A stretch of 64,000 nucleotides of DNA from Pteria penguin (lineage: Eukaryota; Mollusca; Bivalvia; Pterioida; Pteriidae), in NCBI GenBank assembly GCA_035048485.1, contig CM068584.1:58281739-58345738 (forward strand). The letters run 5' to 3'. This document shows, one piece after another, positions 23,881 through 36,310 of this stretch. Below the pieces are notes generated by a model. That model had not been told where the DNA came from. It searched no databases and saw only the letters and a program-made list of their open reading frames with translations. Position numbers and translations under genes: made by a program. Numbering within the stretch: position 1 is the first letter of the stretch; each line of letters begins with the position of its first letter.

Positions 23881-24804
23881 AATCAATTTACACACCACTA
23901 AAATATATATTTGAAGACCTTTGAACGAGGTCATACCATGGTTAGGATCAGTCAATCTACAAGAAAAGAACAGGGTTGATCATGCTCTTTTGTTTTTCTG
24001 ATCTACAACTGCACTTGCTGCACCGTCGTGTGTAACTGACTCGACACAAAATAAAACCGAATACATTTCTAGCCAGAGAGGATTCTACAGGGAATCCTGT
24101 AATACAAACATTATGGCCACGTGTTTCAGATATAGTAAACGTATACATAACACTCATGTAAATCGTAGAAACTTCCACTTATTAATCATTACGATTAAAC
24201 ACAAATACTTTAGTTTACACGGGGTTGATATACCCCATAGTAGCCTCTAATCTCAACCACTTAGCGACTCCAAAACGTGTTTGCAATAGCATAATGCAGC
24301 CAATCATTGCCATGTAATCGTCTGTCAGACATGTGTTACACAAATTATAAGGAAATATTGATCCCGTTTTCTTTCTAGAATTTGAAAAAAAAAATAAAAC
24401 TTGACATGACGGCTGGGGTGGATCCCGGGGAGCTCCTTCATAGCCTTTTTTGTGAATGCAAATTGAGGTCAAGTATTTTGTAGCTATGACAGGCCAAAAT
24501 TTTATACTGAACATATTTTAACATGCTATACATCAAACGAAAGGTCTTGGCTATATCCGGTTATTTGCCCCGCTCTCTCTAAGTATTTTTACAATGTTTC
24601 GTTTTATTCCGTAAAATACAGAATAAAGCAAATGGAAATATATAGTTTGCAAAAAAGGCCGTTTTAGTAAAATAGACATCTATTATTACGTATTTATATA
24701 CCGTATATATACATCAGTTGAAAGCTGCGCGGCAAATAACAGGATATTGCCGAAAATTCAGTGTTTACGAGCAATTCTGTCAAAAAAATGTGCATTCCAT
24801 AAGA
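23881..24804. other. No supported gene
   Basis: Apart from possible exon 1 sequence of the small gene near 23900-23960, I see only unremarkable AT-rich sequence. Confidence 0.45.
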
Positions 24805-25125
24805 TAATAATGCTTTTTCTTTACAACCACTGAATGTGGCATGTAACACGACATATGAAACATTTTTATCAATGCCTTTCCATGGTGAAGATTTCATCTG
24901 GCTTCTTTTACGGGTTTTTGAGATATTCAACCTTAATCATACAAATTTTCGACTTCGTCGAAAAGCATTTATATTTTCTGGCCAGAACTCGAACCATTAT
25001 TATGGCTTTACACTTTTATTTCAATCATAATGCAGATGAATGTAAATAAAAAGAGTGCATTATCAAAGCTAAAAAGGCACACTGACACACACGTCTCCTC
25101 ACAACTAATTAATCACAATAGACAC
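24805..25125 (-). mobile_element. Interspersed repeat copy B
   Basis: Reverse-complement match of 7785-8110. Homology includes the GTTACATGCCAC, CTTCACCATGGAAAGGCAT and CATCTGCATTATGAT blocks. The tail (ACACGTCTCCTCAC...AATTAATCACAAT) leads straight into the satellite. Confidence 0.75.
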
Positions 25126-25299
25126 ACATGTCTCCTCACCACTAATTAATCACAATAGACACACATGTCTCCTCACCACTAATTAATCTCAATAGACATA
25201 CGTCTCCTCACCACTAATTAATCACAATAGACACACGTCTCCTCACCACTAATTAATCACAATAGACATACGTCTCCTCGCCACTAATTCATCACAATA
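25084..25299. repeat. Six-unit satellite, 37/35 bp
   Basis: Units start at 25084, 25121, 25158, 25195, 25230 and 25265, with lengths 37, 37, 37, 35, 35 and 35. Each reads GACACACATGTCTCCTCACC then ACTAATTAATCACAATA with small changes. The first unit is the terminus of repeat copy B. Confidence 0.9.
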
Positions 25300-26739
25300 G
25301 ACAGGGATCCTTCGCTGTAATCCTCCATTAGTTTATAAGTATATGTAACGAATTACTGCCGAGCGGTCAATGATCAGTAATTCATACAACAGCGCAATTG
25401 TAGATCTGGTTCGAACCTTTCTAAGTCATAAGTCCCAGACTCATAAATCCAATACACCTTACAGTGATAAGGCTGCTAATCAAGTTTATAATTTATTTAT
25501 ACTCAAAACAACGATGTCTACATATCAAAATCCAACGTAACAATAATCTCGGTCATCAAATTCGTCCTTCTATATATAGGCGAAAACGGTCACTCGGATT
25601 GAGTGACCAAGTATTAACAAAGGCGTGCTATATGTAAAAACAAACCGATCACTCGGCAAGAGGGACGAGTTTTAAACAAGTTAATTAAGCTATAAAACTA
25701 AACAATTCTCGTTATAAACTAAACAAAACAAAATGTCATGATCTTATTTCAAAGTTACGAAATAAAACATTTATACTATAGGCTTAATAATAATAAATGT
25801 CTGAAAATAATGTAAATTAATGCAATAGACATAGCAAATAACAGTTTCTTATATAATAGTTCATATAAGTGTTAGTCTGGCTCCACGATTCTTACCTTCT
25901 CGTTATAAAAATGGTGAGGTACTGCAGTAAGAATATCCATGGCGATGTCCTCTACATTAATGTCCATAGGATTCACATTATTTGAATGTGAAATGATGGT
26001 ATTCTAAACAACATATTAAAACACACTTACAAAAGTGTGTAAAAGATTCACAAAAGCTTGTAAAAGAAATGATAATATACATCACTACAACTTCCCCCGC
26101 CTTAAGTGTTTGGTCCCTCAAACTTTAACCATTCCTTTGCTTTGTTATACTCGTTCACGTTGAAATTGTGACTCAATGTGCATGTTTGAGTCACTTGCAT
26201 GAAAATTTTTAGGAATTGCTTTCTTCAATGACTCAGTCTGCCCATCTTACTTTGATATTTTATATATTGTTATATATTTTTTATTTGCCACCCTACACTA
26301 GAAAGTCGATACTATCCCATCCCATATTTATTCAACCACAACAGCTACAGGTATGAACATTAAAAACTTCATTATACATTCAAAACGAGTAAAATTGAGA
26401 ATACAATCAAATAAATAATAAAGAAAAATTTAAATTGATATCATATAGCTGCAACATGATAGAGAATGCAAGATGGGGTGGGATGGGATCCAATGATAAA
26501 ACCCAAAACCATCTTATCCTGTGTCTTGTTAAATGTGTATCTACTAGTATATAAAAGTATATACTTTTGGATAACTTGTTTAAGGCCACTGTGGCTTTGT
26601 GGTTAAAATACATCGCAAGTTGGAACTTTACTGAAGGTCTATGCATCAGTGACGTCATTTACATACTGGTGATGTGATCTGAAATAAAAAAGAAATTTTG
26701 CCAAAATTAGAAGGGATTCGAAAAAGAAATAAATTCAAT
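25300..26739. other. No supported gene
   Basis: AT-rich sequence. The minus-strand open stretch at 26407-26658 has no motif. Confidence 0.5.
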
Positions 26740-26749
26740 TCAATTACCC

Positions 26750-27880
26750 GTTACCCGAGGTAAGTGAAAATTTACGTCGGGCAACTGGAAAAGTAAACGC
26801 TACTTACCCGTGTGTAAGTGAATTTTGAAGCCCATGCATATTATAAATGTTAAAGATATTTAAAATCACATTGTCAGTACTGTCCGCGCATGATCCTGAA
26901 TTTTACGATAAAGTTTGCTTTTAAAACCTAGTAATGATCCAGTAATACGTAATCGTCGAAAGTTGAAATAGTCGGCCACTTGAAATGCAGTCAGAAACAC
27001 TAAGCAGAAACTAAATTCGGCATGGTTCCGGAATTCAGATATGCGACAATGCCATTTAGTTTTTACATTTTCGTTCAAAACACACGATAATTCGTATAAA
27101 TATTTCATAAGTGGCATTATGATATGCAACATATGGGACAGAAGATCTGCAGGCCATACTTTCACATTTCCCAGACCTCTTCCCTGAAGGTGAACATCGT
27201 AAATTCCTGACTGAATTTCAGTCAGTGAAAGCCTTGTTATTGAAGAGGAACCCTACAGACATGAAACAGGTACATGTATTTAGAATTAGAGCTTTTACCA
27301 ACACCAATCAGTCTCCATTTACCAGTAATTGCTGTCTTAGTGTAAATACTTTTTCTTGAAATTCTTCATATGTATTTGTCATTCCAGGTATGTGAATGCC
27401 TACCTGCCAGCAAACCTGAAAGGCTTCAGAATATCCTGAAAGTTGTGACCTTGATGTGTACCCTTAGCCCGAGCACAGCTGAATGTGAAAGGGAGTTCTC
27501 AAGGATAAAGCATCTTAAGACAGCACATAGAAATCGTCTGTCTCAAGAAAGTCTCAGCCACCTAATGAGGATCAACATATATGGTCACAGAATATGATGC
27601 ATCACGGGATGTCGATAAGTGGCTGAGAATTGGCACTGGCTCCAAACGTGTAAAGGGCCATAAAATAAACCCAATCCTCTCATTACCCAGAAAGCAATCT
27701 GTGGAGAAACTTTAAAATTGTTGATCAATATTGTGCTGTATTACACTGATTTATTGAGTGTTTAATGTTTTCTATTACCATGATTAAAACGATATAAATT
27801 GACATTTTTGTTTTGGTGACTTTCATGACAAGGTAAGTGAATTTTGGGTTGCCACTTACCTGTTGGTAAGTGTTTTTTAA
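26750..27880 (+). mobile_element. hAT-like element relic
   Basis: A coding relic with a hAT C-terminal dimerisation block is bracketed by clusters of GTAAGTG/CACTTAC motifs. On the left are 26757-26767 and a stem-loop at 26802-26819 (ACTTAC-GTAAGT). On the right is a perfect stem-loop at 27853-27872 (CACTTACC, TGTT, GGTAAGTG). TGTAAGTGAATTTTG (left) and GGTAAGTGAATTTTG (right) are direct repeats. hAT transposases are known to bind short subterminal motifs repeated near both ends. I could not define exact termini or an 8-bp duplication. Confidence 0.45.
27145..27597 (+). pseudogene. hAT-type transposase C-terminal exons
   Basis: Two plus-strand exons join in phase: about 27145-27269 (ending AAACAG|GTACAT) and 27388-27597 (after ATTCCAG, stop TGA). 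The second contains TLSPSTAECEREFSRIKHLK and NRLSQESLSHLMRI. This is the signature of the hAT C-terminal dimerisation domain also seen in KIAA1586/ZNF862-like host proteins. A TGA lies just upstream in the frame of the first exon, and the catalytic core is not recognisable upstream. Confidence 0.6.
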
Positions 27881-28249
27881 GAAAATCCTAGAACACTGAC
27901 AAGGACATCCCATTCCATTTTGCCTAGTAGATGTATTAGTGCAAAACCTAGGTTCCATTCTCCATACTGAAATATAAAATATGGGTCAGATTCAGCATCT
28001 TGAGCATACATTTGAAAAACTATCATGAAAAGATGCAAATTAGGAACAGTACAGTCCGTGTTAGGAATTCTTCCATCCGTCACAGTAACACACCAAGGAG
28101 TTAATTTACACAATACACCGAGTTTTTCAGAGGTGTGAAATAAATATGGGATTCTGGGTGTTTTCCTACTCCGTATTTTTCTCATAACACATGGCCTGAA
28201 CACTTAAATTACACCTTGATGTGGCCCACTGTGATGGGCGGGCAAATGA

Positions 28250-28857
28250 AACCAGAAGTCCCTGTCGAGACTGAAGCTCTACTGGTTTCCTCTTATTATC
28301 TTTTAAAAGGGTGGGGCAGCAGCGGGGGAATGTGCCCCTCTTTCAAATCAAGGGGGGGGGGGTATGTTCCGCCCCCTTTAATCTTTAAGATTTTTTTCAT
28401 CAAGTAGTTAGAATATCAGTATATCAGTTAAAGTGTGGAAACAAAGCAGTAAAACGCTAGTTTTTCTTCTGGTAGCAAAAGGGGCATGTGCCCCATCCCC
28501 TTTTTTTTTCAAAACAGGGGATGGGATGAAGTATTTTTGTAACACCAACACCCAACCAACACCCCCCCCCCCCCCTTTTCGATATTTTCCAATGTCTGTT
28601 CAAGTGTAGAAACAAAGTATGCAAACACTAGTTTTTCTTCCGACTAGCTTAATTTTTTTTTGCAAGCCGTATATACATTTATATATAAATCATTATCCCA
28701 TTCTTTTTTCATTGCCCGTCAATGCTTTAGAGAAATGACTTCATACCATTTCAAGAAGAGTTTACGGCACTGTTATATGTTTAATAATGTCTTTTGTCTG
28801 TTTTCTTTTTTGCCAATATCTGGTTGTACCAGATGAAATAATTTTTATCACATGGTG

Positions 28858-28928
<71 letters not shown>

Positions 28929-30327
28929 CACCATAAAGTTCATGAGTCAGAGGAAATTCTGGAGATTACTTGACATAGTATAATAAACGCACTGTAGGCT
29001 AATGTGTTTATTTTATTTACAAATATACACAATTTATCTTTTTTGGTGGTTTTATTCACAATGTTCCATTCTTATCTAGTGCTTATTTCTTTTCTAGGAC
29101 TATGATCTTTTCTCAATAATTTATTTAAAATGGCCGCTGTTATATAAACATTAGAAGACAACTCGCCCAAAATCAATTCTGACTAGCATACAAACACTGC
29201 GATCTTAAGTCAGCCATACAGGAAATAATTAAAGAGAGGAAATTGAAGATAGTTGAAAGATAAAAATACATACATGAAATACAAATGTTGAGGTGTTGCA
29301 CATATGTCTACAAAGCTATAACCCCCCTTTCAAATTACAGTACACTGTAGTGAGAATAACAATTGGGGTCGTTTCTGTATGGGTAACTCACGCCCTTTGA
29401 GGGGCCCCAGGGGTCCAGACTAGACCAAAAATTGCACATGCACAACTAGACCAACCAAACAAGAAGAAACCACAAAGAGGTCTCTGGGATTTGTACCCTC
29501 AGGGAAAAAGAAGGCACAGAATCTTGGGACCACACCCCTTTGTGGGGGTCCAAAGTGGTCCAGACTGGACCAAAATTGCACGTGTACAACTAGACATCCT
29601 ACCAAACAGGATTAGACTATAATTTAGTCTGTGGGACATATATTGTTAGAGAAGAAGAGGGAACAACATCTTGGGACCACACCCCTTTTGTGGGACCCAG
29701 GGGGTCCGAACTGGACCAAAATTGCACATGTACCACTAAACCACATACCAAACAAGATGAGAATGTTACTGGGTCCCGGGAACATATACCTTTATAGTAG
29801 AAGACATAACACAATTTTGGGACCACACCCTTTGTAGGACCCAAGGAGTCCGAACTGGACCAAAATTGCACATGCACAACTAGACCGCCTACCCAGCAAG
29901 ATCAGACCCTAATTAGCTCTCTGAAACATATACCTTCAGAGAAGAAGAGGGAACAAAATTTTGGGACCACGCCCTTTTGTTAGGACCCCAAGTGGTCCGG
30001 ACCGGACCAAAATGACACATGCATAACTAGACCATCTACTTAACAAGATGAGACAATAATTAAGTCTCTGAGGCAAATACCTTTAGAGAAGATGGAACAA
30101 GATTTTGAAACCACGCCCCTTTGTGGGACCTCAGGGGGTCCGAACTGGACCAAAATTGCACATGCACAACTAGACCACCATTCGAACAAGATGAAACCAT
30201 AATTAAGTCTCTGGGACATATACCTTCAGAGAAGAAAAGGGAACAAATAAATTGTTTACGGACGGACGGCCGGACAACGGACGAAGGACCATCGCATGAG
30301 CTCGACTGGTCGAGACCAGTAGAGCTA
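28250..30327 (+). mobile_element. Helentron-associated (HINE/pearl-like) element, left copy
   Basis: The element matches 41188-43538 in reverse complement along almost its full length. It has a 12-bp subterminal inverted repeat, AGCTCTACTGGT at 28275-28286 and its complement ending near 30326. It also has a (TA)n tract (about 28858-28925), six tandem core units (29381-30250) and a long hairpin just inside its 3' end (30298-30326: GAGCT/AGCTC outer and GACTGGTC/GACCAGT inner arms). These traits are those described for bivalve pearl elements and HINEs. No Rep/helicase is encoded, so it would be non-autonomous. Confidence 0.55.
29381..30250. repeat. Tandem core array, six units of about 145 bp
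   Basis: Unit starts are near 29381, 29526, 29673, 29819, 29963 and 30107 (periods 145, 147, 146, 144, 144). Each contains CTGGACCAAAATTGCACATG, ACTAGACC and a GAGAAGA-GGAACAA block. The minus strand is open across more than one unit and gives a repeated HVQFWSSSDPLGPTKG-like peptide. This is probably a by-product of the period. Confidence 0.85.
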
Positions 30328-30410
30328 AAAACAACTGAATTGTACTATATGCATAGGTAGTAGCTTAAATTTCATAGATGGGACCAAAATGTCTTGATCC
30401 TTATTGCTAC

Positions 30411-30532
30411 CTGAAATCATCGATGACTTCCTGTGGCCCGGTAACTGTTCTCCTGTTAACAAGATTCCTCGTCTGATAAAGTGAACCAAGGTCAGAAGCA
30501 CTACTTTCTGTGCAGAATAGCTGATATATTCC
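30411..30532 (-). pseudogene. Isolated exon of a mollusc zinc-finger repeat gene
   Basis: A 122-nt reverse-strand segment lies between TTTTTTCAG (acceptor, 30535-30533) and CAG|GTAGCAA (donor at 30410). Its frame includes SASDLGSLYQTRNLVNRRTV, which resembles a block (SASD-x-TLYxxRNLxNRRxVT) I associate with uncharacterised mollusc finger proteins. Splice-like borders support exon status; the rest of the gene is not seen. Confidence 0.35.
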
Positions 30533-30878
30533 CTGAAAAAATAAATGATATTGATTAGTCAATTTGTACGAGTTGTAATTAACTACACCCCTAATTATAC
30601 CTATAGATGTCTCTACCAGAGGGAAACAAGAGACAATGGTAGGTAAGATGGTACATGTATACATTGTCGCAACATGTTTGGGCATGGAAAGCATCATATC
30701 AGTACCACGCAATGCCCCTGTTTTTTCTCTGACGGAGAAAACTGCTAAAGCTGACTGGTTAAATCGTCTTCCAAATGAAGTTTTAGACAAACTGTATTGA
30801 ATGAATGGAACAGATTTTTGGATATCAAGTTAATTTTGAGAAATATGAGCGTTGATGACGATAAAATCGAAGCCATGA

Positions 30879-31049
30879 AAGCAAGGCGATTTGTACAAAT
30901 GTGTACTTTGCGGGAAACCATACGTGCGAAAGCCATGGCTTAAGCAACATTTAAAAAAGAAGCATGGCTGGCTTTTCAATGATGATTGTGCAACTCTGTC
31001 CAAAGAAAAGGATCCGAACCCATTCCAATCATTCTCAAAATGTCCATGA
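30879..31049 (+). pseudogene. C2H2 zinc-finger exon fragment
   Basis: The plus frame contains YKCVLCGKPYVRKPWLKQHL followed by KKKH, a complete C2H2 finger (C-x2-C-x12-H-x4-H), and ends in TGA at 31047-31049. A TGA also lies just upstream (30876), so only this finger survives. It is opposite in strand to the exon at 30411-30532. Confidence 0.45.
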
Positions 31050-32039
31050 TGTATAGGGATACATATGATGCATTTAGCCTTGGTGATGGGAACAGAATAA
31101 TGCAAAATCGGAGTGGAGATACGCATCTCCATTGCATCACTCCAAGTATAAATTATGGTTAATGAGACTGATTACATATGTGATTGCCATTCTTCCATCT
31201 AATCAGGCATTTGAATATATGTGGAACATGACCGTAAACCTCAAGGGTGGTGCATGCAGCAACATTCCCAATGACAAGTACAGACGTTTGGGCAGTTCCG
31301 GATTCCGTTAATATTTTTATCAAATAGTAGCATGAAATTTGACAAAGTCATAAATTCATGATTATCAGGGAATGTAATTTGGTACACTGCATTTCCTTGA
31401 AAAAAGATTTTCATAAAGTCGGCATACCGAGAAATAGTTGAATTAAATGTGCACCATTTTCGTCGGTTTTGGATTGTCATTGTGAGTTCCGGATTCTTGC
31501 CGATCGGTGTCTGTAAAGCGCCTTTAAGCACCTGTCAGAGGGACCATATAAAACCCATTGACTTGAGTTGCTATTACCAATGATTAGGTAAACAGTAAAT
31601 TCAATAATTTATATATCCATATAAAGTTTGCTGGAGCAGGAAACATGAACAGGGAACAAGGTGGATTGCAACATTTCATTTATTCTATTTATAATATCTC
31701 ACTTTCTTATAGTTCATAATTATGCCTTTGTACAGCTATCATCATTATTTTTAGTGCACTCCACATAACCACAGATTTATATTTGCTTATTCATTGTCGA
31801 TTTCTTTCTATATTAATTAAATAAATTCCTCCTTTTCTAACACTTGATCAATAGGTATTACTAGGTATAAAATAGTCTTACTTCATTTTCTAAATTTAAT
31901 TTCTTATAAGAGAGAGAGAAGAGATAGAGACAGACAGAGAGAGATTAACATTAGTATTCTATAATTGTTGCTTGATCCTAAATTTTCTTAGCCTGCCAAT
32001 CGATATTTCTAGTATTTTCTAGTTCTAGCAAAATACAAT
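31050..32039. other. No supported gene; small (AG)n tract
   Basis: The minus-strand open stretch 31241-31531 (96 codons) has no family signal. A GA/CA-rich microsatellite lies at about 31908-31946. Confidence 0.45.
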
Positions 32040-32387
32040 TTAAAGTAAAGTTAGTACTGCACGTTCTGCCATGTCTGAAATCGCTGATTGTAAAATGGCA
32101 ATCCCTGTGTCTCTGTCATTACAATTAATTATATATTTGCATGGTATAACAACACCACCGCCACCTTCATGTGGTGCTGGCAATGGAGGGAAACTTTGCA
32201 CAGGATCACCCACTGGATTGCATGAAATAGATGACCCTGCCATGTCCAGTATATGTCTAAACGCTTTTGATAATCCTCTTGGTACATGACCAATTGGCAA
32301 TCCAGCAATGTCTTTGAGTTTCAAATGACGTTTGTCATCTGTTACTTTTTCATGCAGATAACTGGCGTATGTGTTCAATGGAGGCAT
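32040..32387 (-). CDS. Conserved-looking ORF of unknown function
   Basis: 115 codons from ATG 32387, with VGRLPRGL-like (IGHVPRGLSKAF), SFPPLPAPHEGGGGVVIPCK and YIINC blocks. Proline/glycine-rich blocks of this kind occur in uncharacterised mollusc repeat-associated proteins, from memory. No catalytic motif is visible. It may be one exon of a longer gene. Confidence 0.35.
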   Translation of the reverse strand: MPPLNTYASYLHEKVTDDKRHLKLKDIAGLPIGHVPRGLSKAFRHILDMAGSSISCNPVGDPVQSFPPLPAPHEGGGGVVIPCKYIINCNDRDTGIAILQSAISDMAERAVLTLL

Positions 32388-32758
32388 CCATACAAGGCAT
32401 GCATTAACAGTGGGGACTTTTTTGACAGGCCTTGTCTAAATCTTTTCAGAGGAGATTATAAGGTCCTGACCATTGTCCCCTTGACAGACAAACAGACTGA
32501 TCAAATCAATTCATAAATAGTAAATGCTTTGTTATCGCCCCAAACTCCCAATATGTGTTATTACTACTAAACGATGAAGATAGCTAATGCCGAATTTGAC
32601 TGCAATAAAGATACATGAAGTATAACGCTCAACTTTGAGTACACTTCGTATTGGAAGAAGAAGAAGAAGGATAAGTGTTATAAGACGTTAGATTTACTGA
32701 TCAAATCAATTTTAATAGTTAACAAATTGCAGGTATTCAGCTTTTGCGCAACATTTGT

Positions 32759-34805
32759 CTAAATGCAAAGGTGACAAACAAATTCGTCGTCAGTGTTGTG
32801 AACTTCTATTGGTGTACAGTCTCCATGAACCCATTCTCTACAGGCGTCACACTGAACCCATGTTCGATCCAGTCCTGCCTCCTCATCTTCAGCAAACGTC
32901 CCTGTGCAGCCAATGCAGATAGCATCGTCTTCATCTCCATTAGTTATGCTGTATGGCCTATCCTCTTGCCTAGTTTCCTTATCTTTCTGTTGTTTAGGTC
33001 TTTTTTTGCATGTTATTTGTTGCTTGGCAATTTTCTTTTCATACTTGTCTTTAGCCTTCTTCTCTCGCTCCGCAAACTCTTTCACTTTTTGTTCAGCTCA
33101 TTCAACGCCATTTCTCTAATGCACTGATCAGATGTGAGATGTGTGGCAGTGTCCAGCAGCCTTGCTTTTTTTTGTTTGATGGGTGCAACGGGGAAGTTAA
33201 GAGCTTCCGCAAGGTATGGAGAAATTGTCACAGTGTCTCCTAATGATGTTGGATCTTTGTCCCCTTGCTCCATGGACACTGCTGCCTCTGCCAGTACTTG
33301 AAGACCAGTACTATCCCTTACAGTTGAGGCATCGCCGTGTGCACTTTCTCGACGTTGGCATCTATTATAGAGCTTCTTGTAGGCATCAAACATCGGGGAT
33401 GTACCAGTTTTGTCATAGTTTTCTTCAATACGTGTCTTATATCGCTCTTTAACAGGTGTAGATAGCACACTTTCAAATGCCTGCAATGCACTTCTAGCGC
33501 CTCTCGTCTCCTCGTCTATATGTGATTGGACTGTTGGTGTTGTCTCTGGTTCAGGATTGACCCCCTCTTCCGGTACGTTGTAGGTTAGCCCTGGTCGAAG
33601 TTGATCGTTGCTGACAACGGTGCTGTCGATGGGGAAAATTCCGCTAGCCCGGAAGCTGTTCACTACTGTCAGTGGTTTATAAAATTGCAGGTATGCCTCC
33701 TTTAGCCTTTGAGCAAAATTGGTTTTGTCGATTTTGACCCCAGGATTCTGTCGATAGTGTTCCCTTGTTACTTTGTTTCAGTAGTTCTTTAGGGGTCCAA
33801 ATACACCCTTGTCCAGCGGTTGCATTAAATGAGTAGCATTTGGTATAATCGTATACATTTCGATTTGATGGTCTTTTGCCAGCTGGAACACATCCACATC
33901 GATGTGGCTGCTAACACTGTCTATTAATAATACCATGGGTCTTGCAGCTCCTGCATGCTCGGAAAAATGGAGGATGAACTTCTTAAATGTGTCAGCGTTC
34001 ATCGAGCCTGACTTGGTGTACTCCAACTTGGTGCCAGACACCGCGCCCATCAAGGGATTACATGTTGACGGCCTGCACCCTGGATATATAAGAAATGGCG
34101 GGATCATATTTCCCTCTGCGTTGGCGCAGAACATTGCCGTAAGACGATCCTTTGTGGAAGTTACATGTGGTACGGACGCTGATGGTCTAGATGGTCCTAT
34201 GACCTTTCCCGCTTTACTTCCCATCGTGAACCCTGTCTCGTCTGCAGTATATATTTGCGAAGGTTTATCTAGCAGATCCTTTGAAGCGAGAAAATTTCGA
34301 AATCCAATATACCATTGGTCTAATTCCGCTCTAGTCAATCTTGATCTTGACAGCTCCAATGAATTCTCCGATCGGAGGTCCACAACTCTGCTGTTCCTTG
34401 CCATGAACCCATAATGCCAATCATAGCCTGGTGTGTTGTTCTTGAAAGGTGTCTGCCTCTTCTCTTTGACCAAAATGCCACGTACAAATTCCATGAATTC
34501 TTTCGGCGTCAGCCCCATTCCCCTCATTGCCATCTCTGCAAGCCAATTTGCTAATGCGTCTTCTTCTGATTTTGAAAACACTGGTGCGGGCCCGTTTCGA
34601 CTGTCGATTTCAACTTCACAGTCAATCGCCTGTAAAGGAATCCATAAGAAATGTTGTACATAGAAGCAGCCTGTTTGATTGGTACCTTTTGCTCCACTAC
34701 AGCTATGGCTTTCCGGACCCTATCACATTTGTCGGGGGATGGCAGGTATCCATGTTTATATTTGAACTGCTTCTTTGGGTTCCTTTTCCTTTTCTCGGAT
34801 GGCAT
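32759..34805 (-). pseudogene. Pogo/jerky-like DDE transposase with C-terminal PHD finger
   Basis: Starts at ATG 34805 with a psq-type helix-turn-helix (QAASMYNISYGFLYRRL). The DDE_1 core is at 34581-33778: TADETGF carries the first Asp and VLLIDSVSSHI the second, followed by NATHLMQPLDKGVFGPLK. The frame continues through a TGA (33780-33778) to 33082. A C-terminal stretch (33085-32759) holds a Lys-rich linker and a PHD finger (CIGC...CDACREWVHGDC...CHLC, C4HC3 pattern). Defects are a frameshift near 34600, the in-frame TGA, and a frameshift in an A-run near 33090. Only three lesions suggest recent death. It probably bound and moved its own ends in the nucleus; the PHD finger could read histone H3 tails. 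Confidence 0.75.
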
Positions 34806-35127
34806 GTTTTATCTACAAAGAAAACAGGTATATGTAAAGAGATCTTAGATGGAATTAGAGAGCTCTAAGAATCAATCTTAAAGCTCTCTATTAGAAAGAG
34901 TGTACGCGTTACGTATAATATGACGACGGACAGACAGACACCGTGGTTACTAAGAGCATTCATTGAGAAGCTCTCATTCAAATGGACTCTTGTATCATAG
35001 GCAGATCCAGGGGTCCGGACACCCTCCCTCCCCCTTCTGAGCATTTCTTTTTGTTAAGTAACAGATGCCAGAAAATTGCATCTTGGGCTTTAAATTTTCA
35101 AAGTTTTCTGGTGTGGGTCCCAGCAGC

Positions 35128-35147
35128 CCCCCCCCCCCCCCCCCTGC
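35128..35147. repeat. Poly-C tract
   Basis: A run of about 19 C. A second C-rich stretch lies at 35544-35575, and a ~38-bp direct duplication (GACATTAAG-CAGAACAAACA) at about 35308-35378. Confidence 0.8.
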
Positions 35148-36310
35148 CCTGTTTTCTTATACATACCGTTATAATGTAGTACTCGAACCACCCTGTAATA
35201 AGTATATATGTATTGTAACAACACGAATCATTAGTAATTAAGCCGATCAGTACATACAGTAAACAGAAAATTTGACATATGATAACTAGACAGAGTCAAA
35301 TTTTGACATTAAGGCAGAACAAACAATCATTCTGTGTTCCGTGACATTAAGACAGAACAAACAATCATTCTGTGTTACGATACATTTTTTTTTCTTGTTT
35401 CGAGTATCATCCTTTTAAAGACACAGCGAAGTTGAGCTGTGAGTGTGATAAATACTATTTTTATTTTCTCGTTGAAAGGTGTGTCCAACCAGGAAAGGAG
35501 AATTTTCCCCCAAACAGGGAGGGTAAAATCTTTTGAATTCCAAGCCCCCCCCCCACCCCCCCCCCCCCCCACCCCCGATGGATCCGCGCATGCCCCGACA
35601 AAAATTTGTTAAAATAGTAATATATCAAGAAGTGAGAAATAATAATTTTCTATAACCAGTAGAGTAAGTGACGGAAAATATAGTCATATCTAGAAATTTT
35701 TATGGTATTTTTTAGATTAAAACCTAAATCATGTTAAAATTTTTAGAGAAGGCGTGTGCCCCTCACGCTGCCCTCTAAATCTGTCAATGGCATTCACACC
35801 TCTAATGCCCTAAAATAGCAGACAGTATAGATCTGTCACTATCTCATTATCTGGTAGATAACTAGTCTATAAATGGGACGGATTAAACAATGTCTGGGAA
35901 GATTGCACTTTAGCGGGCGCAACAGATGTCTTTTCTGCGCATGTTCAATGTTGCTAAGGCTTGGTCGCTAAGACGACGTGTAAACGGGTGTGGGCGACGC
36001 CATTTTGTTTTACGCTTCGAATTCAACATTTCAATCAGGCGGTTTGGGTGATTAAGTCACTTTAATAAACATTTAATTCAACAAATATGTCTTACCTTAT
36101 ATTTGAAAATCATCAAGACTGTTATTATGCATTTGATCCGGTAGCAGTTGCGGGTTTATTGGATTTTGATGCACCACACACAAGACTTCACGTTGTTTGA
36201 CGGGATAAACTTTTTTTATTAGCTCCAGAAACGCTTTGAATTTGTCGTTGGAAGTGTTTAGGTATTGTTTTCTTATACAATATTTAGCAAAATAGGACTC
36301 GTATAAATGC

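Noticed and set aside
10130..23950. Search for Polinton integrase, protease and capsid genes
   Set aside because: I recognised no retroviral-type integrase core, adenain-like protease or capsid motif in or between the two copies, so I do not claim them.
25084..25299. Possible CRISPR-like array of six ~36-bp units
   Set aside because: Units are contiguous with no variable spacers; it is a simple satellite in a eukaryotic genome.
33902..34414. 170-codon plus-strand ORF
   Set aside because: It is antisense to the Pogo DDE core, which has clear catalytic motifs.
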